From Akkermansia muciniphila (lineage in GTDB: Bacteria; Verrucomicrobiota; Verrucomicrobiia; Verrucomicrobiales; V1-33), in assembly GCA_943333275.1 (NCBI GenBank), contig CALQSQ010000003.1:30761-94760 (forward strand): a stretch of 64,000 nucleotides of DNA. Direction: 5' to 3'. Shown here one piece after another: positions 38,197 to 47,278 of this stretch. Position 1 is the stretch's first letter; each line of letters starts with the position of its first letter. The translations under genes were made by a program, and so were the position numbers. Under the pieces are notes generated by a model. The model made no database searches and was not told the DNA's origin. It worked only from the letters and a program-made list of their open reading frames with translations.

Positions 38197-38330
38197 GGCT
38201 TGCGTATTTCAGACAATAATGTCACACGGAAGGGTATCGGCTTACCCGCACTTTGGGAAAAATCCAACAGGGAATCCCCGCAAGCGCTTCGTGCAAACCG
38301 ATGCGGCGGGCCATAAACGAATGCAGCGAA

Positions 38331-39491
38331 CTATCCCCAATCGCTCAGATTCGCCTGCAGGGCGGCGCGAACGGGGGAGTCTGCCGGGAGGGTGCGCTTG
38401 AGTTCAGCGTAAATTTGTTTTCTCAAAAGCGGGGGAACGGCCTGCCAGGATTTGGTGAGGAGGAGGAAACTGCAGCGGTGTTTGAGGAGGCGGGTCTTGA
38501 GGTCGAGTTCGCGCAGCAGCCGGCCGGAAGCGGGGCCGGTTTCCTGGAAGACGCGGGTGTAGGTGGGGTCGCCGGTGACTCCGCTGGCGGGAAGCGTGGC
38601 TTCCTTTTGAAAGGTGATGTAGGTAGCGAACTCTTTGGCAAAGGCAGCCATGCGTTCGGTTTTATTTTCCCGTGTCAGATAAATGGATTCCACGACGCGG
38701 TTGAGGAAGCCGGCCTGGTGTTCGTGGATGAGGTGGGGGAGGATGTCGCTGGTGGGCAGCGGGTAGCGGCGGAGGTCGCAGGAGCGGCCCGGGGGATTGG
38801 GGATGGTGGTCATGGTGTCGCCATTGAGGACGGAGATGACGTTGGCGTGGTTCAGCGGCAGGGTGATGCCTCCGGTGAGATGCCAGCCGCCGAACCGTTG
38901 CTCCAGCGGCACCATGTGGCCGATTTCTTCGTGGCGATAATTATCGAGGCTGCCGCCAATGCTATTTACGGCCACGGAACCAACGACCAGACCAGGCAGG
39001 TGCTTGCTGGGAGAATCCGCGTGGCAGTTCATGCAGCGGTCGGAGCGCACGAACTTCGGCAGGCCCTGCGTGGGGTTGAGTCGGTCGAAGATGAAGAAGA
39101 CCATGCCGGCCTCCGGATCGAGGCTGGCGATTTCCAATCGGCCGCCGGGGACGAAGCCGACGGAGGTGTCCGCGTTGAAATAAATGCCGCGGGGATTGCC
39201 GGGGTTGATCTGGCCGCTTTGCAGGCTGGTGGCGGAAAAGACGAGGAGCTGCGAGGAAACGGGGATGTCCAGTTTCTCCAGCAGGCTGAGCAGCAGCGGC
39301 AGTTCCCCGCTGGTGTCGAGCTGGGGACTCGTCGCCATGAGCTGGCTGAATCGATCCTGCGGCACGCGCTGGAAATAGTTGTGCGGCGGTTCATCGAAGG
39401 GTTTGTAAAGCGGTGCGGCGTGGGTGGCTACAGCCAGCAGCAGGCACCAAGCGGCGACTTGAAACTGAAATTTGAAATGGAAAGGGTTCAT
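38331..39491 (-). CDS. Secreted monoheme cytochrome-like protein
   Basis: 386 aa from the ATG at 39491, which overlaps the trpE stop by one base (TGATG); a GTG one codon earlier is the alternative. Sec signal WCLLLAVATHAAP (about 15-28). A single heme-binding site C-M-N-C-H lies near 153-157, within a longer protein that is not a compact class I cytochrome; the surrounding sequence includes FVRSDRCMNCHADSPSK and LVVGSVAVNSIGGSLDNYRH. It resembles a planctomycete/verrucomicrobial family of large monoheme proteins of unknown function. It is co-transcribed after trpE, although the two jobs seem unrelated. Confidence 0.82.
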   Translation of the reverse strand: MNPFHFKFQFQVAAWCLLLAVATHAAPLYKPFDEPPHNYFQRVPQDRFSQLMATSPQLDTSGELPLLLSLLEKLDIPVSSQLLVFSATSLQSGQINPGNPRGIYFNADTSVGFVPGGRLEIASLDPEAGMVFFIFDRLNPTQGLPKFVRSDRCMNCHADSPSKHLPGLVVGSVAVNSIGGSLDNYRHEEIGHMVPLEQRFGGWHLTGGITLPLNHANVISVLNGDTMTTIPNPPGRSCDLRRYPLPTSDILPHLIHEHQAGFLNRVVESIYLTRENKTERMAAFAKEFATYITFQKEATLPASGVTGDPTYTRVFQETGPASGRLLRELDLKTRLLKHRCSFLLLTKSWQAVPPLLRKQIYAELKRTLPADSPVRAALQANLSDWG

Positions 39492-40993
39492 CACAATTGT
39501 TTGGCGCGTTCGATCGCCCGAACCATCGCGGCCGCCTTGTTGACGGTCTCGGTGAACTCTGACTCGGGCACCGAATCTGCAACGACTCCGGCTCCTGCCT
39601 GGACGTAGGCAAATCCGTCCTTAAGCACGCAGGTGCGCAGTGCGATGCAGGAATCCAGGTTGCCATCGAATCCGAAATACCCCACGGCCCCGGCGTAGGC
39701 GCAGCGCTTGTGCTTCTCCAGCGAATTGATGATCTGCATGGCGCGGACCTTGGGCGAGCCGCTGACGGTGCCAGCAGGGAAGGTGGCCTGCATGACATCG
39801 TAGGCGCTGCAGTCCTCGTTGAGCCGGCCCCGAACGTTGCTGACGATGTGCATGACGTGGCTGTAGCGCTCAATGATCATGAGGTCGTCCACTTCCACGC
39901 TGCCGTATTCCGCGATGCGTCCGACATCATTTCTGGCCAGGTCCACGAGCATGAGGTGCTCGGCGCGTTCCTTTTCATCCGCGAGCAAATCCGCCGCGAG
40001 CGCCTCGTCCTCCTCGGGCGTTTTCCCCCTCCAGCGGGTTCCGGCGATCGGGCGAATGTCAATGCGGCCATTGATGGAACGCACGTGAACTTCCGGCGAA
40101 CTTCCGACCAGCGCAAATCCACCGGGCAGCTCCAGACAGAACATATACGGGCTGGGATTTACATGCCGCAGGGCGCGATACAGGTCCAGCGGGCGGCCGG
40201 TGTAGGGGACGGCGAATCGCTGGCTGGGGACGAATTGAAAGATGTCGCCGGCCTTGATGAACTCCTGCCCCTGCCGCACCATGTCGCAGTATTCCTCGCG
40301 CGTGGTATTGCTCTCCGGCAGCGCGGCAGGAGGCAGCGGGGTGGCCAGCATGGGGCGGACGTGGAGCGGCTTTTCCAATCTTTGGATGATCTCGGCGATC
40401 TTTTTCCCGGCCCAGGCATAGGCGCTGGCCGGGTCGGCGTGGTCTGCCAGCACCACATTCGCCACCACCTGCAGCGTGCGGTAACGATGATCAAAAATCA
40501 CCAGCGTGTCCGCCAGCAGATAGAGCATGTCGGGTAAATTCAGAACATCCGGCGGCGGCAGCCCGACGCTCGGCTCGAAGAATTGCACCATGTCATAGGC
40601 CAGATAGCCAACCGCTCCGCCGCTGAAGACGGGAAGCTTCGGCGAGGGCACCGGCTTGAAGGCGCTCATGTACTTTTCCAGATCGCGCAGGGGATTGCTC
40701 TCCGTCGTGAACTCCCGCGTGACGCCATTTTCGGTAATCGAAACCTGCCGGCCCCGCGCACTGATGATCGCCCGGGGATGCGCGCCCATGAACGAATACC
40801 GCCCGGCATGACTGGTCATTTCCGCCGACTCAAACAAAAAGCGCGGTCCGGAATCGGCGATTTTTTCAAACGCCGACAGGGGAGTTTCATAGTCCGCCGT
40901 CAGCTCCGCCCACACCGGAATGACATTGCCACGGGTGGTAAGACTGGCGAATTCATCGCTCGTAGGTTGCAGGGCCGGAAGGAGATCGGACAT
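39491..40993 (-). CDS. trpE: Anthranilate synthase component I
   Basis: 500 aa, full length. Chorismate-using enzyme: makes anthranilate from chorismate with ammonia supplied by TrpG, the first step to tryptophan. Landmarks include the N-terminal region with RYSFMGAHPRAII, the active-site stretches PVKVR-free GTRWRGKTPEEDEALAADLL, LVDLARNDVGRIA, the GTVSGSPKVRAMQIINSLE segment and GYFGFDGNLDSCIALRT. No trpG or other trp genes are next to it. The p-aminobenzoate homologue PabB is the main alternative, but the sequence reads as TrpE. Confidence 0.93.
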   Translation of the reverse strand: MSDLLPALQPTSDEFASLTTRGNVIPVWAELTADYETPLSAFEKIADSGPRFLFESAEMTSHAGRYSFMGAHPRAIISARGRQVSITENGVTREFTTESNPLRDLEKYMSAFKPVPSPKLPVFSGGAVGYLAYDMVQFFEPSVGLPPPDVLNLPDMLYLLADTLVIFDHRYRTLQVVANVVLADHADPASAYAWAGKKIAEIIQRLEKPLHVRPMLATPLPPAALPESNTTREEYCDMVRQGQEFIKAGDIFQFVPSQRFAVPYTGRPLDLYRALRHVNPSPYMFCLELPGGFALVGSSPEVHVRSINGRIDIRPIAGTRWRGKTPEEDEALAADLLADEKERAEHLMLVDLARNDVGRIAEYGSVEVDDLMIIERYSHVMHIVSNVRGRLNEDCSAYDVMQATFPAGTVSGSPKVRAMQIINSLEKHKRCAYAGAVGYFGFDGNLDSCIALRTCVLKDGFAYVQAGAGVVADSVPESEFTETVNKAAAMVRAIERAKQL

Positions 40994-41035
40994 AGACCTC
41001 CGAGGTAAATTCAGATTGCCCGACTGGCAAGGGGC

Positions 41036-42988
41036 TTATGCAGCCCGCGCGTTCGCATCCACGAAGGGTGGAACCGGGCAGCCGATGGTGTCGGCGACGG
41101 CGCGGAGGAGTTCGGCTTCCTCATTGCGGACGCCTCCATCGGCCATGACGGCGTGGCCGCAGGCGAAGAGGAGTTGTTTTTTCACCAGCGGGGTGGCGGC
41201 GTTGAAGCGGTCGAGTGCGGCGTCGAGCTGGCTCCAGTCGGCGGGGAGGGGGGTGGAGGGGAGTTCAGTGAGCATGGACTGGGCTGTGGCATAGGCCTGG
41301 GCGATTTCTGGTTCCGTGTCTCCAGCGGTTCGGGCGAGGACGGAAATGATGATGTGCGCTTCGGGGATGAGGGCCTGGATGGAGGTAAATTCAATGCGGG
41401 GGGGCCGCGATTTCTGGAAATAGAGATCCAGATGACGCCGAAGCATTTTTTGCACCATGAATTCAAAGAGATCGATCTGGTGATCGCTGTCCATGAGTTG
41501 CTGAAGGATGCCTGCGAAGCGGTGATACTCGTCCGGCGTGAGACGGCGGAGGGCGGGGATGGCCAGGTCGATGACTGCAATCAATACAGGGGAGGAGGCT
41601 TCCCGCACCTTGGGAAGTTGCTGCAGGGTGATGGCGAGGGTGTCCTCATCCACGGCAGTTCGGAGAGTGGCCAGCTCTGTTTCCAACAAGGCAGCATCCT
41701 CCGAGAGCAGCAGGGCGAACATCATGGCCTGAGCGCCGGACGGATGGCACAGCAGCGGGCGCCATTCGTCGGGCATGGAAAATTGCAGCGCTCTGGCGCG
41801 CACCAGATCGGTGGAATCCAGGGTGCCCAGTCTGGAGCCGACGCTGGGCAGGAGGTGTTCGATCGCCTGTCCTGCCGCTGCCATGGTGGCGAGGCGTTGG
41901 GCATCCATGAAATTGTGCTCCGGTCCCTTGGTTTGGATCGGCGGCAGGTTGACCTTGGGGAATTCGCCATTCCAATGGGGGGCGATGCGTTTAATGCGTT
42001 CCTCGAGCGGCGGGTGGGTGTCAAAAAACGACGATTCGCGCCCCTTGCCAAACAGCATGTGGCTGGCCTCCTCCGCCATGGGGGTGCGCAGGTAGGAATG
42101 GCGCGACAGTCCGCCAATCTTTTGCAGGGCTCCGGCGATGCCCTCGGGATTGCGCGTGAATTGGACGGCGGAGGCGTCGGCGAGAAATTCCCGCTGGCGC
42201 GAAATGGCGGCCTTGATGAGATTTCCAAAGAGCACCCCCAGGTAGCCGAGGGCCATTACCGCGCCTCCGAGAACGAGCACCGCCATCCGAAGCCCTCCCT
42301 CCTTGCTGTCACGGCTGCCGCGCGACTCCAGGGCAATGCGCAGCACGACGCGTCCAATGATGGCAATGATCAGAATGCCGTGGAGCACGCCGATGAGCCG
42401 CAGGTTGAGCTTCATGTCGCCATTTAAAATATGGCTGAATTCGTGCGCCATCACCCCCTGCAATTCATCGCGGGAAAGCGTGCGCATGCAGCCGCGGGTG
42501 ACCCCGATGATCGCATCGCCCGGTCCATGCCCGGCGGCGAAGGCATTGATGCCGTCCTCCCCTTCGAGCAAATACACATCCGGCACCGGCATGCCGGCGG
42601 CGATGGCCATTTCCTCCACGACATTTAATAGCCGCTTTTCATCCGTGTCGGTCGTATTGCGATCCACCAGCTTTCCCCCCAAATCCTGGGCGACCACACG
42701 CCCCCCTGCGGCCAGTTGCATCGACTTGTAACCGCTGCCGAGCCCGATGACCGCGAGGGTGCTGAGGCTTGACCAGAGAAAAATCGATGGGTCCCACAGC
42801 GTCATGGGGGTGGCGGTGTAGTTGGAGCTGCGGGAGTTCTTGCCCCGATGCTGGCCTTTGGAAAGGCCCACCGCGAAAATGATCACCAGATACAACGATG
42901 CCACCAGACCAATGACGGCCAGGGCAAAATACCCAACGAGCAGCTTGGTATTGCGGCGGGCGGTTTCCTGACTGGCGAAAAAGTCCAT
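41036..42988 (-). CDS. HtpX-like M48 membrane metalloprotease with long TerB-like C-terminal extension
   Basis: 650 aa. Two TM helices at the N-terminus (about 17-43 and 75-92). The zinc site is HEFSH (His182-Glu183-His186) in VMAHEFSHILNG, with a later Glu in REFLADASAVQ. Two more TM helices follow the active site (about 196-250). Residues about 330-650 form an extra soluble helical domain ending in CGHAVMADGGVRNEEAELLR, a TerB-like stress-module motif. The family removes damaged membrane proteins. It follows lemA by 74 bp on the same strand, the conserved LemA-M48 pair. Much longer than HtpX (about 290 aa). Confidence 0.9.
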   Translation of the reverse strand: MDFFASQETARRNTKLLVGYFALAVIGLVASLYLVIIFAVGLSKGQHRGKNSRSSNYTATPMTLWDPSIFLWSSLSTLAVIGLGSGYKSMQLAAGGRVVAQDLGGKLVDRNTTDTDEKRLLNVVEEMAIAAGMPVPDVYLLEGEDGINAFAAGHGPGDAIIGVTRGCMRTLSRDELQGVMAHEFSHILNGDMKLNLRLIGVLHGILIIAIIGRVVLRIALESRGSRDSKEGGLRMAVLVLGGAVMALGYLGVLFGNLIKAAISRQREFLADASAVQFTRNPEGIAGALQKIGGLSRHSYLRTPMAEEASHMLFGKGRESSFFDTHPPLEERIKRIAPHWNGEFPKVNLPPIQTKGPEHNFMDAQRLATMAAAGQAIEHLLPSVGSRLGTLDSTDLVRARALQFSMPDEWRPLLCHPSGAQAMMFALLLSEDAALLETELATLRTAVDEDTLAITLQQLPKVREASSPVLIAVIDLAIPALRRLTPDEYHRFAGILQQLMDSDHQIDLFEFMVQKMLRRHLDLYFQKSRPPRIEFTSIQALIPEAHIIISVLARTAGDTEPEIAQAYATAQSMLTELPSTPLPADWSQLDAALDRFNAATPLVKKQLLFACGHAVMADGGVRNEEAELLRAVADTIGCPVPPFVDANARAA

Positions 42989-43062
42989 GCGAGAGGATGG
43001 GTTGCCGCCCGGACGTTCCGGGCACCCGCGTCACGTGACGAGGGGATCTGACGGGCAGTGGA

Positions 43063-43662
43063 TTAGAACTGCACTTTGACCGGATCGCGCTCCTTCTCCT
43101 CCTTGACTTCGAAGAGGGTGGCTTCGGTGAAGTTGAAAGTGCCGGCGATGAAGCTGCTGGGGAACATTTCCCGTTTGTTGTTGTAGTTCATGACCGCATC
43201 GTTGTAGGCCTGGCGCGAGAAGGCGATTTTGTTTTCCGTGGAGGTTAGTTCCTCGGTCAGCTGCATCATGTTCTGGTTGGCCTTGAGGTCGGGATACGAC
43301 TCCTGCAGCATCATGAATTTCGTCATCGTGGTGGTGAGTCCCGCCTCGGCGGCGTTGAGGCCCTGCATGGCCTGGGGGCTGTTTGGATTTTGCGCCACGG
43401 TTTCGCGGGCGGCCTGGGCCTGATTGCGGGCCTGGATCACGGCTTCGAGCGTGCCCTTTTCATGCGCCATGTAGGTTTTGGCGGTTTCCACGAGGTTGGG
43501 GATGAGGTCGTAGCGGCGTTTCAACTGCACGTCGATCTGCGCGAAGGCATTCTTGTAACGGTTCCGCAGGGTGACGAGGCCATTGTACATGCCGATAATC
43601 CAGAGGACGAGGAGGAGGCCGATACCGGCGATGACAGCGAGAGTGGTAAGAATGGGACCCAT
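43063..43662 (-). CDS. lemA: LemA family protein
   Basis: 199 aa from the ATG at 43662 (MGPILTTLAVIAGIGLLLVL); the longer ORF start at 43746 is not supported. One N-terminal TM helix, then the coiled-helix LemA body: NRYKNAFAQIDVQLKRRYDLIPNLVETAK is the family signature, followed by helices to about residue 160 and the terminal strand region FIAGTFNFTEATLFE. LemA proteins are inner-membrane anchored and are repeatedly paired with M48 proteases, as here. Confidence 0.95.
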   Translation of the reverse strand: MGPILTTLAVIAGIGLLLVLWIIGMYNGLVTLRNRYKNAFAQIDVQLKRRYDLIPNLVETAKTYMAHEKGTLEAVIQARNQAQAARETVAQNPNSPQAMQGLNAAEAGLTTTMTKFMMLQESYPDLKANQNMMQLTEELTSTENKIAFSRQAYNDAVMNYNNKREMFPSSFIAGTFNFTEATLFEVKEEKERDPVKVQF

Positions 43663-43825
43663 AGTGATACGATTGGTTAAATGGTTGGTAACAACGACGG
43701 CGACGTTATCCACGGAAGGCTGCAAGTAAATGGATTTCAGCCTCATGAGAAATTTACCCCCCGCGTGTAATCATTGCAGAAATCTTGACGCCACTGCCAT
43801 TTCCTGTCACATCCCATGCACGCTC

Positions 43826-44686
43826 ATGAAATTTCCACTTCTTCTCTCACTCACCACCGTCGCCACCCTCACCGTCAGTGCACTGGTTCTGGCCAAACCG
43901 GAATCCGCCCCCGTCATCGGCCTCCAGCTCTACAGCCTGCGCGATAGTTTCAAAGCGGACGTGCCCGGCACCCTGGACAAGGTCAAGGCGCTTGGCATCC
44001 ATGAAGTGGAAATCGCGAATCTGCAGGGAATGAAGGCCGAGGACTTTAAGCAGGCGCTGGGCAGCCGCGGCATGAAGGCCATCAGCGGTCACTGGCCGTT
44101 CGAGCGCCTGGATGCCGATCCCGCCGGTGTGGCTGCGGAAGCCAAGGCGATGGGCTGCACACACGTGGCCTGCGCGTGGGTCCCCCACGACAACCCTGTC
44201 TTCAGCGAAGCGGATGCGCGCAAGGGAATCGCCGTCTTCAACAAAGCCGGAGCCGTCATGAAAGCAAACGGGCTCAGCTTCTGCTACCACGCCCACGGCT
44301 ACGAATTCCAACCCTTCGGCGAGGGCACGCTCTTCGATCTCATGGCCAAGGAAATGATTCCCGGAACCGCCGATTTCCAAATGGATGTCTTCTGGATTGT
44401 CCATCCCGGACAGGATCCCGTGAAACTGCTGGAGAAATACCCCGGCCGCTTCAAGATGATGCACCTCAAGGACTGGAAAAAAGGAAGCCGCGGCAACCTC
44501 CAGGGCCATGCCCCCAATGAGGAAAGTGTGGCCTGCGGCGAAGGCGTCGTCAACTGGCCCGCCGTGCTCGCTGCCGCTAAAAAAGCGGGCGTGGAGCATT
44601 ATTTCATCGAGGACGAGGCGGCCACGGTCGAAGCACAACTTCCCGCGACGATCAAGTATCTCAAGGGTCTCGGCATGGAATTGTAG
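43826..44686 (+). CDS. Exported sugar phosphate isomerase/epimerase-type TIM barrel
   Basis: 286 aa from the ATG at 43826, giving a Sec signal (MKFPLLLSLTTVATLTVSAL). A xylose-isomerase-like TIM barrel (AP endonuclease family 2) with IGLQLYSLRDSFKADVPGTL, HEVEIANLQGM, FCYHAHGYEFQPF, then FQMDVFWIVHPG and MMHLKDWKKG, placing likely metal residues Glu, Asp, His. Enzymes of this type isomerise sugars; the export signal implies a periplasmic substrate. It is divergent from lemA. A second, distantly similar exported barrel occurs at 50312. Confidence 0.87.
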   Translation: MKFPLLLSLTTVATLTVSALVLAKPESAPVIGLQLYSLRDSFKADVPGTLDKVKALGIHEVEIANLQGMKAEDFKQALGSRGMKAISGHWPFERLDADPAGVAAEAKAMGCTHVACAWVPHDNPVFSEADARKGIAVFNKAGAVMKANGLSFCYHAHGYEFQPFGEGTLFDLMAKEMIPGTADFQMDVFWIVHPGQDPVKLLEKYPGRFKMMHLKDWKKGSRGNLQGHAPNEESVACGEGVVNWPAVLAAAKKAGVEHYFIEDEAATVEAQLPATIKYLKGLGMEL

Positions 44687-44706
44687 GCACGGGCCGCGGT
44701 CCGAGT

Positions 44707-45015
44707 GTGGCGCGATTGTTTATTGCCAACCGGACATTACTCCATAAGCATCTGGTTGTGCCCTCCTCACTTCGTTCCAGACTCAGCCGGTTTGTTCAGC
44801 TTTGCGCCCGTCTCGCCGGGTCGCGGATTGTTGATGTGCGCACGGGAAAAATCGTGGGCCGAGCGTTCATGGTGAGCTGGGGAGGGAAACTCCATTTGCT
44901 CGGTTATACCGGTCCACCGGTCGTGCCCGTTTTTCTGCCGCAGTCGCACCTTTCCTATTCCCGCCAATCGCTTGGCTTCACGACCCATCCCGAACCAGAG
45001 TTCAAGCATCTCTAA
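44707..45015 (+). CDS. Small hypothetical protein
   Basis: 102 aa. Basic N-terminus (RLFIANRTLLHKHLVVPSSL), then a beta-rich second half (SRIVDVRTGKIVGRAFMVSW; GKLHLLGYTGPPVVPVFLP). No TM, signal or known domain. It ends 10 bp before the next gene, so co-transcription and coupling support it being real. I do not recognise a family. Confidence 0.5.
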   Translation: MARLFIANRTLLHKHLVVPSSLRSRLSRFVQLCARLAGSRIVDVRTGKIVGRAFMVSWGGKLHLLGYTGPPVVPVFLPQSHLSYSRQSLGFTTHPEPEFKHL

Positions 45016-45024
45016 ATAGGAATC

Positions 45025-45771
45025 ATGGGCGATACGGTGAACATCATTGTAACTCATCAGCCGGCCGAGCATGTGGCCCGGATGCTGGAATGGTGGCACA
45101 CGGCGGCCTCGGCGGATTCGCTCTGGATCGCCTACGGCGGCACGCGCGAGGAATTCGCCCAAATTGCCTGGCCGCAGAAATTTTATCTCGAATCAAACCG
45201 GATCCGCACACCCAATCCACAGCGCGACCGGCAGAGTTACCAGGAAATTTTCCAGCGCGTCGTGGCCGATGGCATCCTGGATGGCAAACGCTACGTGCAT
45301 CTGGCGGAATACGACCAACTTCCACTCCAACCCGCCATCAACAGCCTGCAAATCCGGGTGCTCCATCGGCTCAAGGCCGACGTTCTGGGGTATCGATTGA
45401 AACGGGTGGATGGCACGAACAATCCCCATTGCCTTTACCACCAGGCGGACCCGGCGTTTGCCCGGTTCTTCAAAGGCCTGTCCCGCCGCCCCGATCCCGG
45501 AGTGGTGCTGTCCTTCGTCGGATTCGGATCCTTTTGGTCCGCAGCCGCCTTCCGCGCCGTGGCTGCGGTGGTGGAGCCCTTCCCCATTTATCTGGAACTG
45601 TGGATGCCCACCGTGGCGCACCATCTGGGATTCTCCGTGCGATGCATCGCCGAGGCGGAAAAATTCAACGCGCTGGAAGGCGATGCCCTGCCACTGCTCA
45701 ACGAAGCCGCTGCCGCCGGTGTCTGGAATCTTCACCCGGTGAAGACGCGGTGGAATCCTGAGACGACTTGA
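45025..45771 (+). CDS. Hypothetical protein, possibly a glycosyltransferase-like fold
   Basis: 248 aa, no signal or TM helix. An alternating strand-helix pattern of a Rossmann-like domain: VNIIVTHQPAEHVARMLEWW, ADSLWIAYGGTREEFAQI, then KRYVHLAEYDQLPLQP, which could be a nucleotide-sugar-like E-Y-D metal motif, and later FPIYLELWMPTVAHHLGF. This resembles a GT-A glycosyltransferase plan but I cannot assign it firmly. It follows a small gene by 10 bp and converges with the pseudopilin-like gene. Confidence 0.6.
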   Translation: MGDTVNIIVTHQPAEHVARMLEWWHTAASADSLWIAYGGTREEFAQIAWPQKFYLESNRIRTPNPQRDRQSYQEIFQRVVADGILDGKRYVHLAEYDQLPLQPAINSLQIRVLHRLKADVLGYRLKRVDGTNNPHCLYHQADPAFARFFKGLSRRPDPGVVLSFVGFGSFWSAAAFRAVAAVVEPFPIYLELWMPTVAHHLGFSVRCIAEAEKFNALEGDALPLLNEAAAAGVWNLHPVKTRWNPETT

Positions 45772-45817
45772 CCGGCGGTTGCGGGAAAATTCGGAGGGAA
45801 TGCACCTTCGTTGGCCC

Positions 45818-46564
45818 TTATGCTCCAGGAACGGATTCGATCGGGATTGGCGGATGCTTCCGAAAAAATTTCAAGTAAATGGCCAGCAATACGGCCAGCC
45901 CACCAAGAGAGCTGGCAACCCATACCCACAGCGGGACCTCCGGCCCTGGGGGTAAAGGCAACTCCCACGGTCCGGGGACGGGACCTTCCGGAGCTAGGAT
46001 GTCGTTGGGATCGATGCCGTATTTTGATTTCAGGTATTCCTTGTTGAACCAGTCCTCGGCCCGGGGATCTTCGACGCGGGATTGTCCGCCAACCCTCACG
46101 ACGATCGTGAACACCTTCCCGTCACTTCCTCCGACTTTTGTCAAAATGATTGGTCTCGAGGGATCGCCACCATCGGTCACCCCACCACGAATATAGTAGA
46201 AACAACATTCCCCCGGCTCCAAAGCCTTGGCAAAACTATCGTCCTGTGTGCCAATGACCCCATCGGGCGGTTTCCCGCCTCCATTCTGCGCTTTGATGAA
46301 GAAAAGCTTTTCATCGTCCACCAATCCCTCCTGAAATAATTTCCGAAATGCTTTATTGGAGGATTTTCCATCAGGAAAAGCTCCGTCGTGACCCTGGGCG
46401 TAGGCATAGAGAGCCTGATTGATTTGATACGCCTGCTTCATGGCTGCCTTAGCACGCATCAGTTGCATATCCTGCAACGGGATGGGAAGGAACAGGATGA
46501 TGAGGAAGAGCAGGCAGCCTGCAGCAGCAATCCCGACGATGAGAAATCGAATCCACCTCTTCAT
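45818..46564 (-). CDS. Pseudopilin-like membrane protein
   Basis: 248 aa with a hydrophobic N-terminal helix (about 5-27, FLIVGIAAAGCLLFLIILFL) followed directly by a long amphipathic helix and the pattern KAAMKQAYQINQALYAYAQG HDGAFPDG typical of type II/type IV pseudopilin-like proteins expanded in this phylum. A C-terminal TM helix (PLWVWVASSLGGLAVLLAIY) is unusual for a pilin. It may be an integral membrane relative rather than a polymerised pilin. Not part of a visible secretion operon. Confidence 0.72.
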   Translation of the reverse strand: MKRWIRFLIVGIAAAGCLLFLIILFLPIPLQDMQLMRAKAAMKQAYQINQALYAYAQGHDGAFPDGKSSNKAFRKLFQEGLVDDEKLFFIKAQNGGGKPPDGVIGTQDDSFAKALEPGECCFYYIRGGVTDGGDPSRPIILTKVGGSDGKVFTIVVRVGGQSRVEDPRAEDWFNKEYLKSKYGIDPNDILAPEGPVPGPWELPLPPGPEVPLWVWVASSLGGLAVLLAIYLKFFRKHPPIPIESVPGA

Positions 46565-46630
46565 TGCAGCATCCTACTTATTTTTGGTCTGCGGGACAAG
46601 TCCAAACGCTGCACAATCTGCCCATCCTCG

Positions 46631-46797
46631 GCCGACCAGCGCCAGAGGCGCGGCGTCTTTCTAGCATCCCAGAGCCATGCCTTGGAGCTCCGTAGGAGCG
46701 GCATAACGCCACGCACGGTGTAGATGCCGCTCCTCCGGAGCTCTGCGATGGGAAACCCCGATTGCTATAAAGATGCCGCGCCTCTGGCGCTGGTGGC
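46631..46797. repeat. Long palindromic REP/MITE-like element
   Basis: Nested inverted repeats between two genes. Outer arms 46635-46654 and 46775-46794 are perfect 20-bp complements (ACCAGCGCCAGAGGCGCGGC). Inner arms 46684-46704 and 46723-46743 match with one mismatch (GGAGCTCCGTAGGAGCGGC type). Partial complementarity continues between the arms. The whole could fold into a long hairpin. It has the look of a multi-copy, non-coding palindrome. No transposase is seen. Confidence 0.8.
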
Positions 46798-46861
46798 GAT
46801 TTTTCAACAGGCTTCTGGTGGACCTTTGCGCAAATGTTGCCTGCTTACCTGTCACGCCGCT

Positions 46862-47278
46862 TCACTCCTGCGCCTTCCTCAGTGTGCAAAGCAGCTGATA
46901 CGACTGAAGCTGCTGCAGGTAGAACTCCGCCTTTTCTTTTTCACCGGTCCAGACGATGCAGGAGCCTTTCTGGTGCACGTCCATCATCATGAGGGTGGCC
47001 TTGGTTTCGGAGTAGCCGAAGATTCGTTGGATGACCATGGTGACATAGCTCATCAGGTTCACGGGATCGTTTAATACGACCACATGCCATGGCGTCGCCT
47101 GTTCGGTTTTGTCCTTGAGTTCCGGCAGGACTTTCGTGCTGGTATCCGGCGTGCCCGTCCACGTGCCGGCGGGCGGGGCCACGCCCCAGCTCATGCCATG
47201 GCGCACGACGCAAAATCTGACCGGCTCGCTCTGAGCGGAATCAGCGGATGGAAAGACGGGAAAGGGGAGCGGTTTCAT
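46862..47278 (-). CDS. clpS: ATP-dependent Clp protease adaptor ClpS
   Basis: 138 aa from the ATG at 47278 (MKPLPFPVFPSA); the ORF start at 47362 is not supported. ClpS core in the last 75 residues: WHVVVLNDPVNLMSYVTMVI keeps the N-D of the N-degron pocket, and the second conserved His sits in MMMDVHQKGSCIVWTG. The closing LLCTLRKAQE is typical. It hands N-end-rule substrates to ClpAP-type proteases. The 38-bp overlap with the upstream gene's 3' end suggests coupling. Extra N-terminal 60 residues are unusual. Confidence 0.92.
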   Translation of the reverse strand: MKPLPFPVFPSADSAQSEPVRFCVVRHGMSWGVAPPAGTWTGTPDTSTKVLPELKDKTEQATPWHVVVLNDPVNLMSYVTMVIQRIFGYSETKATLMMMDVHQKGSCIVWTGEKEKAEFYLQQLQSYQLLCTLRKAQE

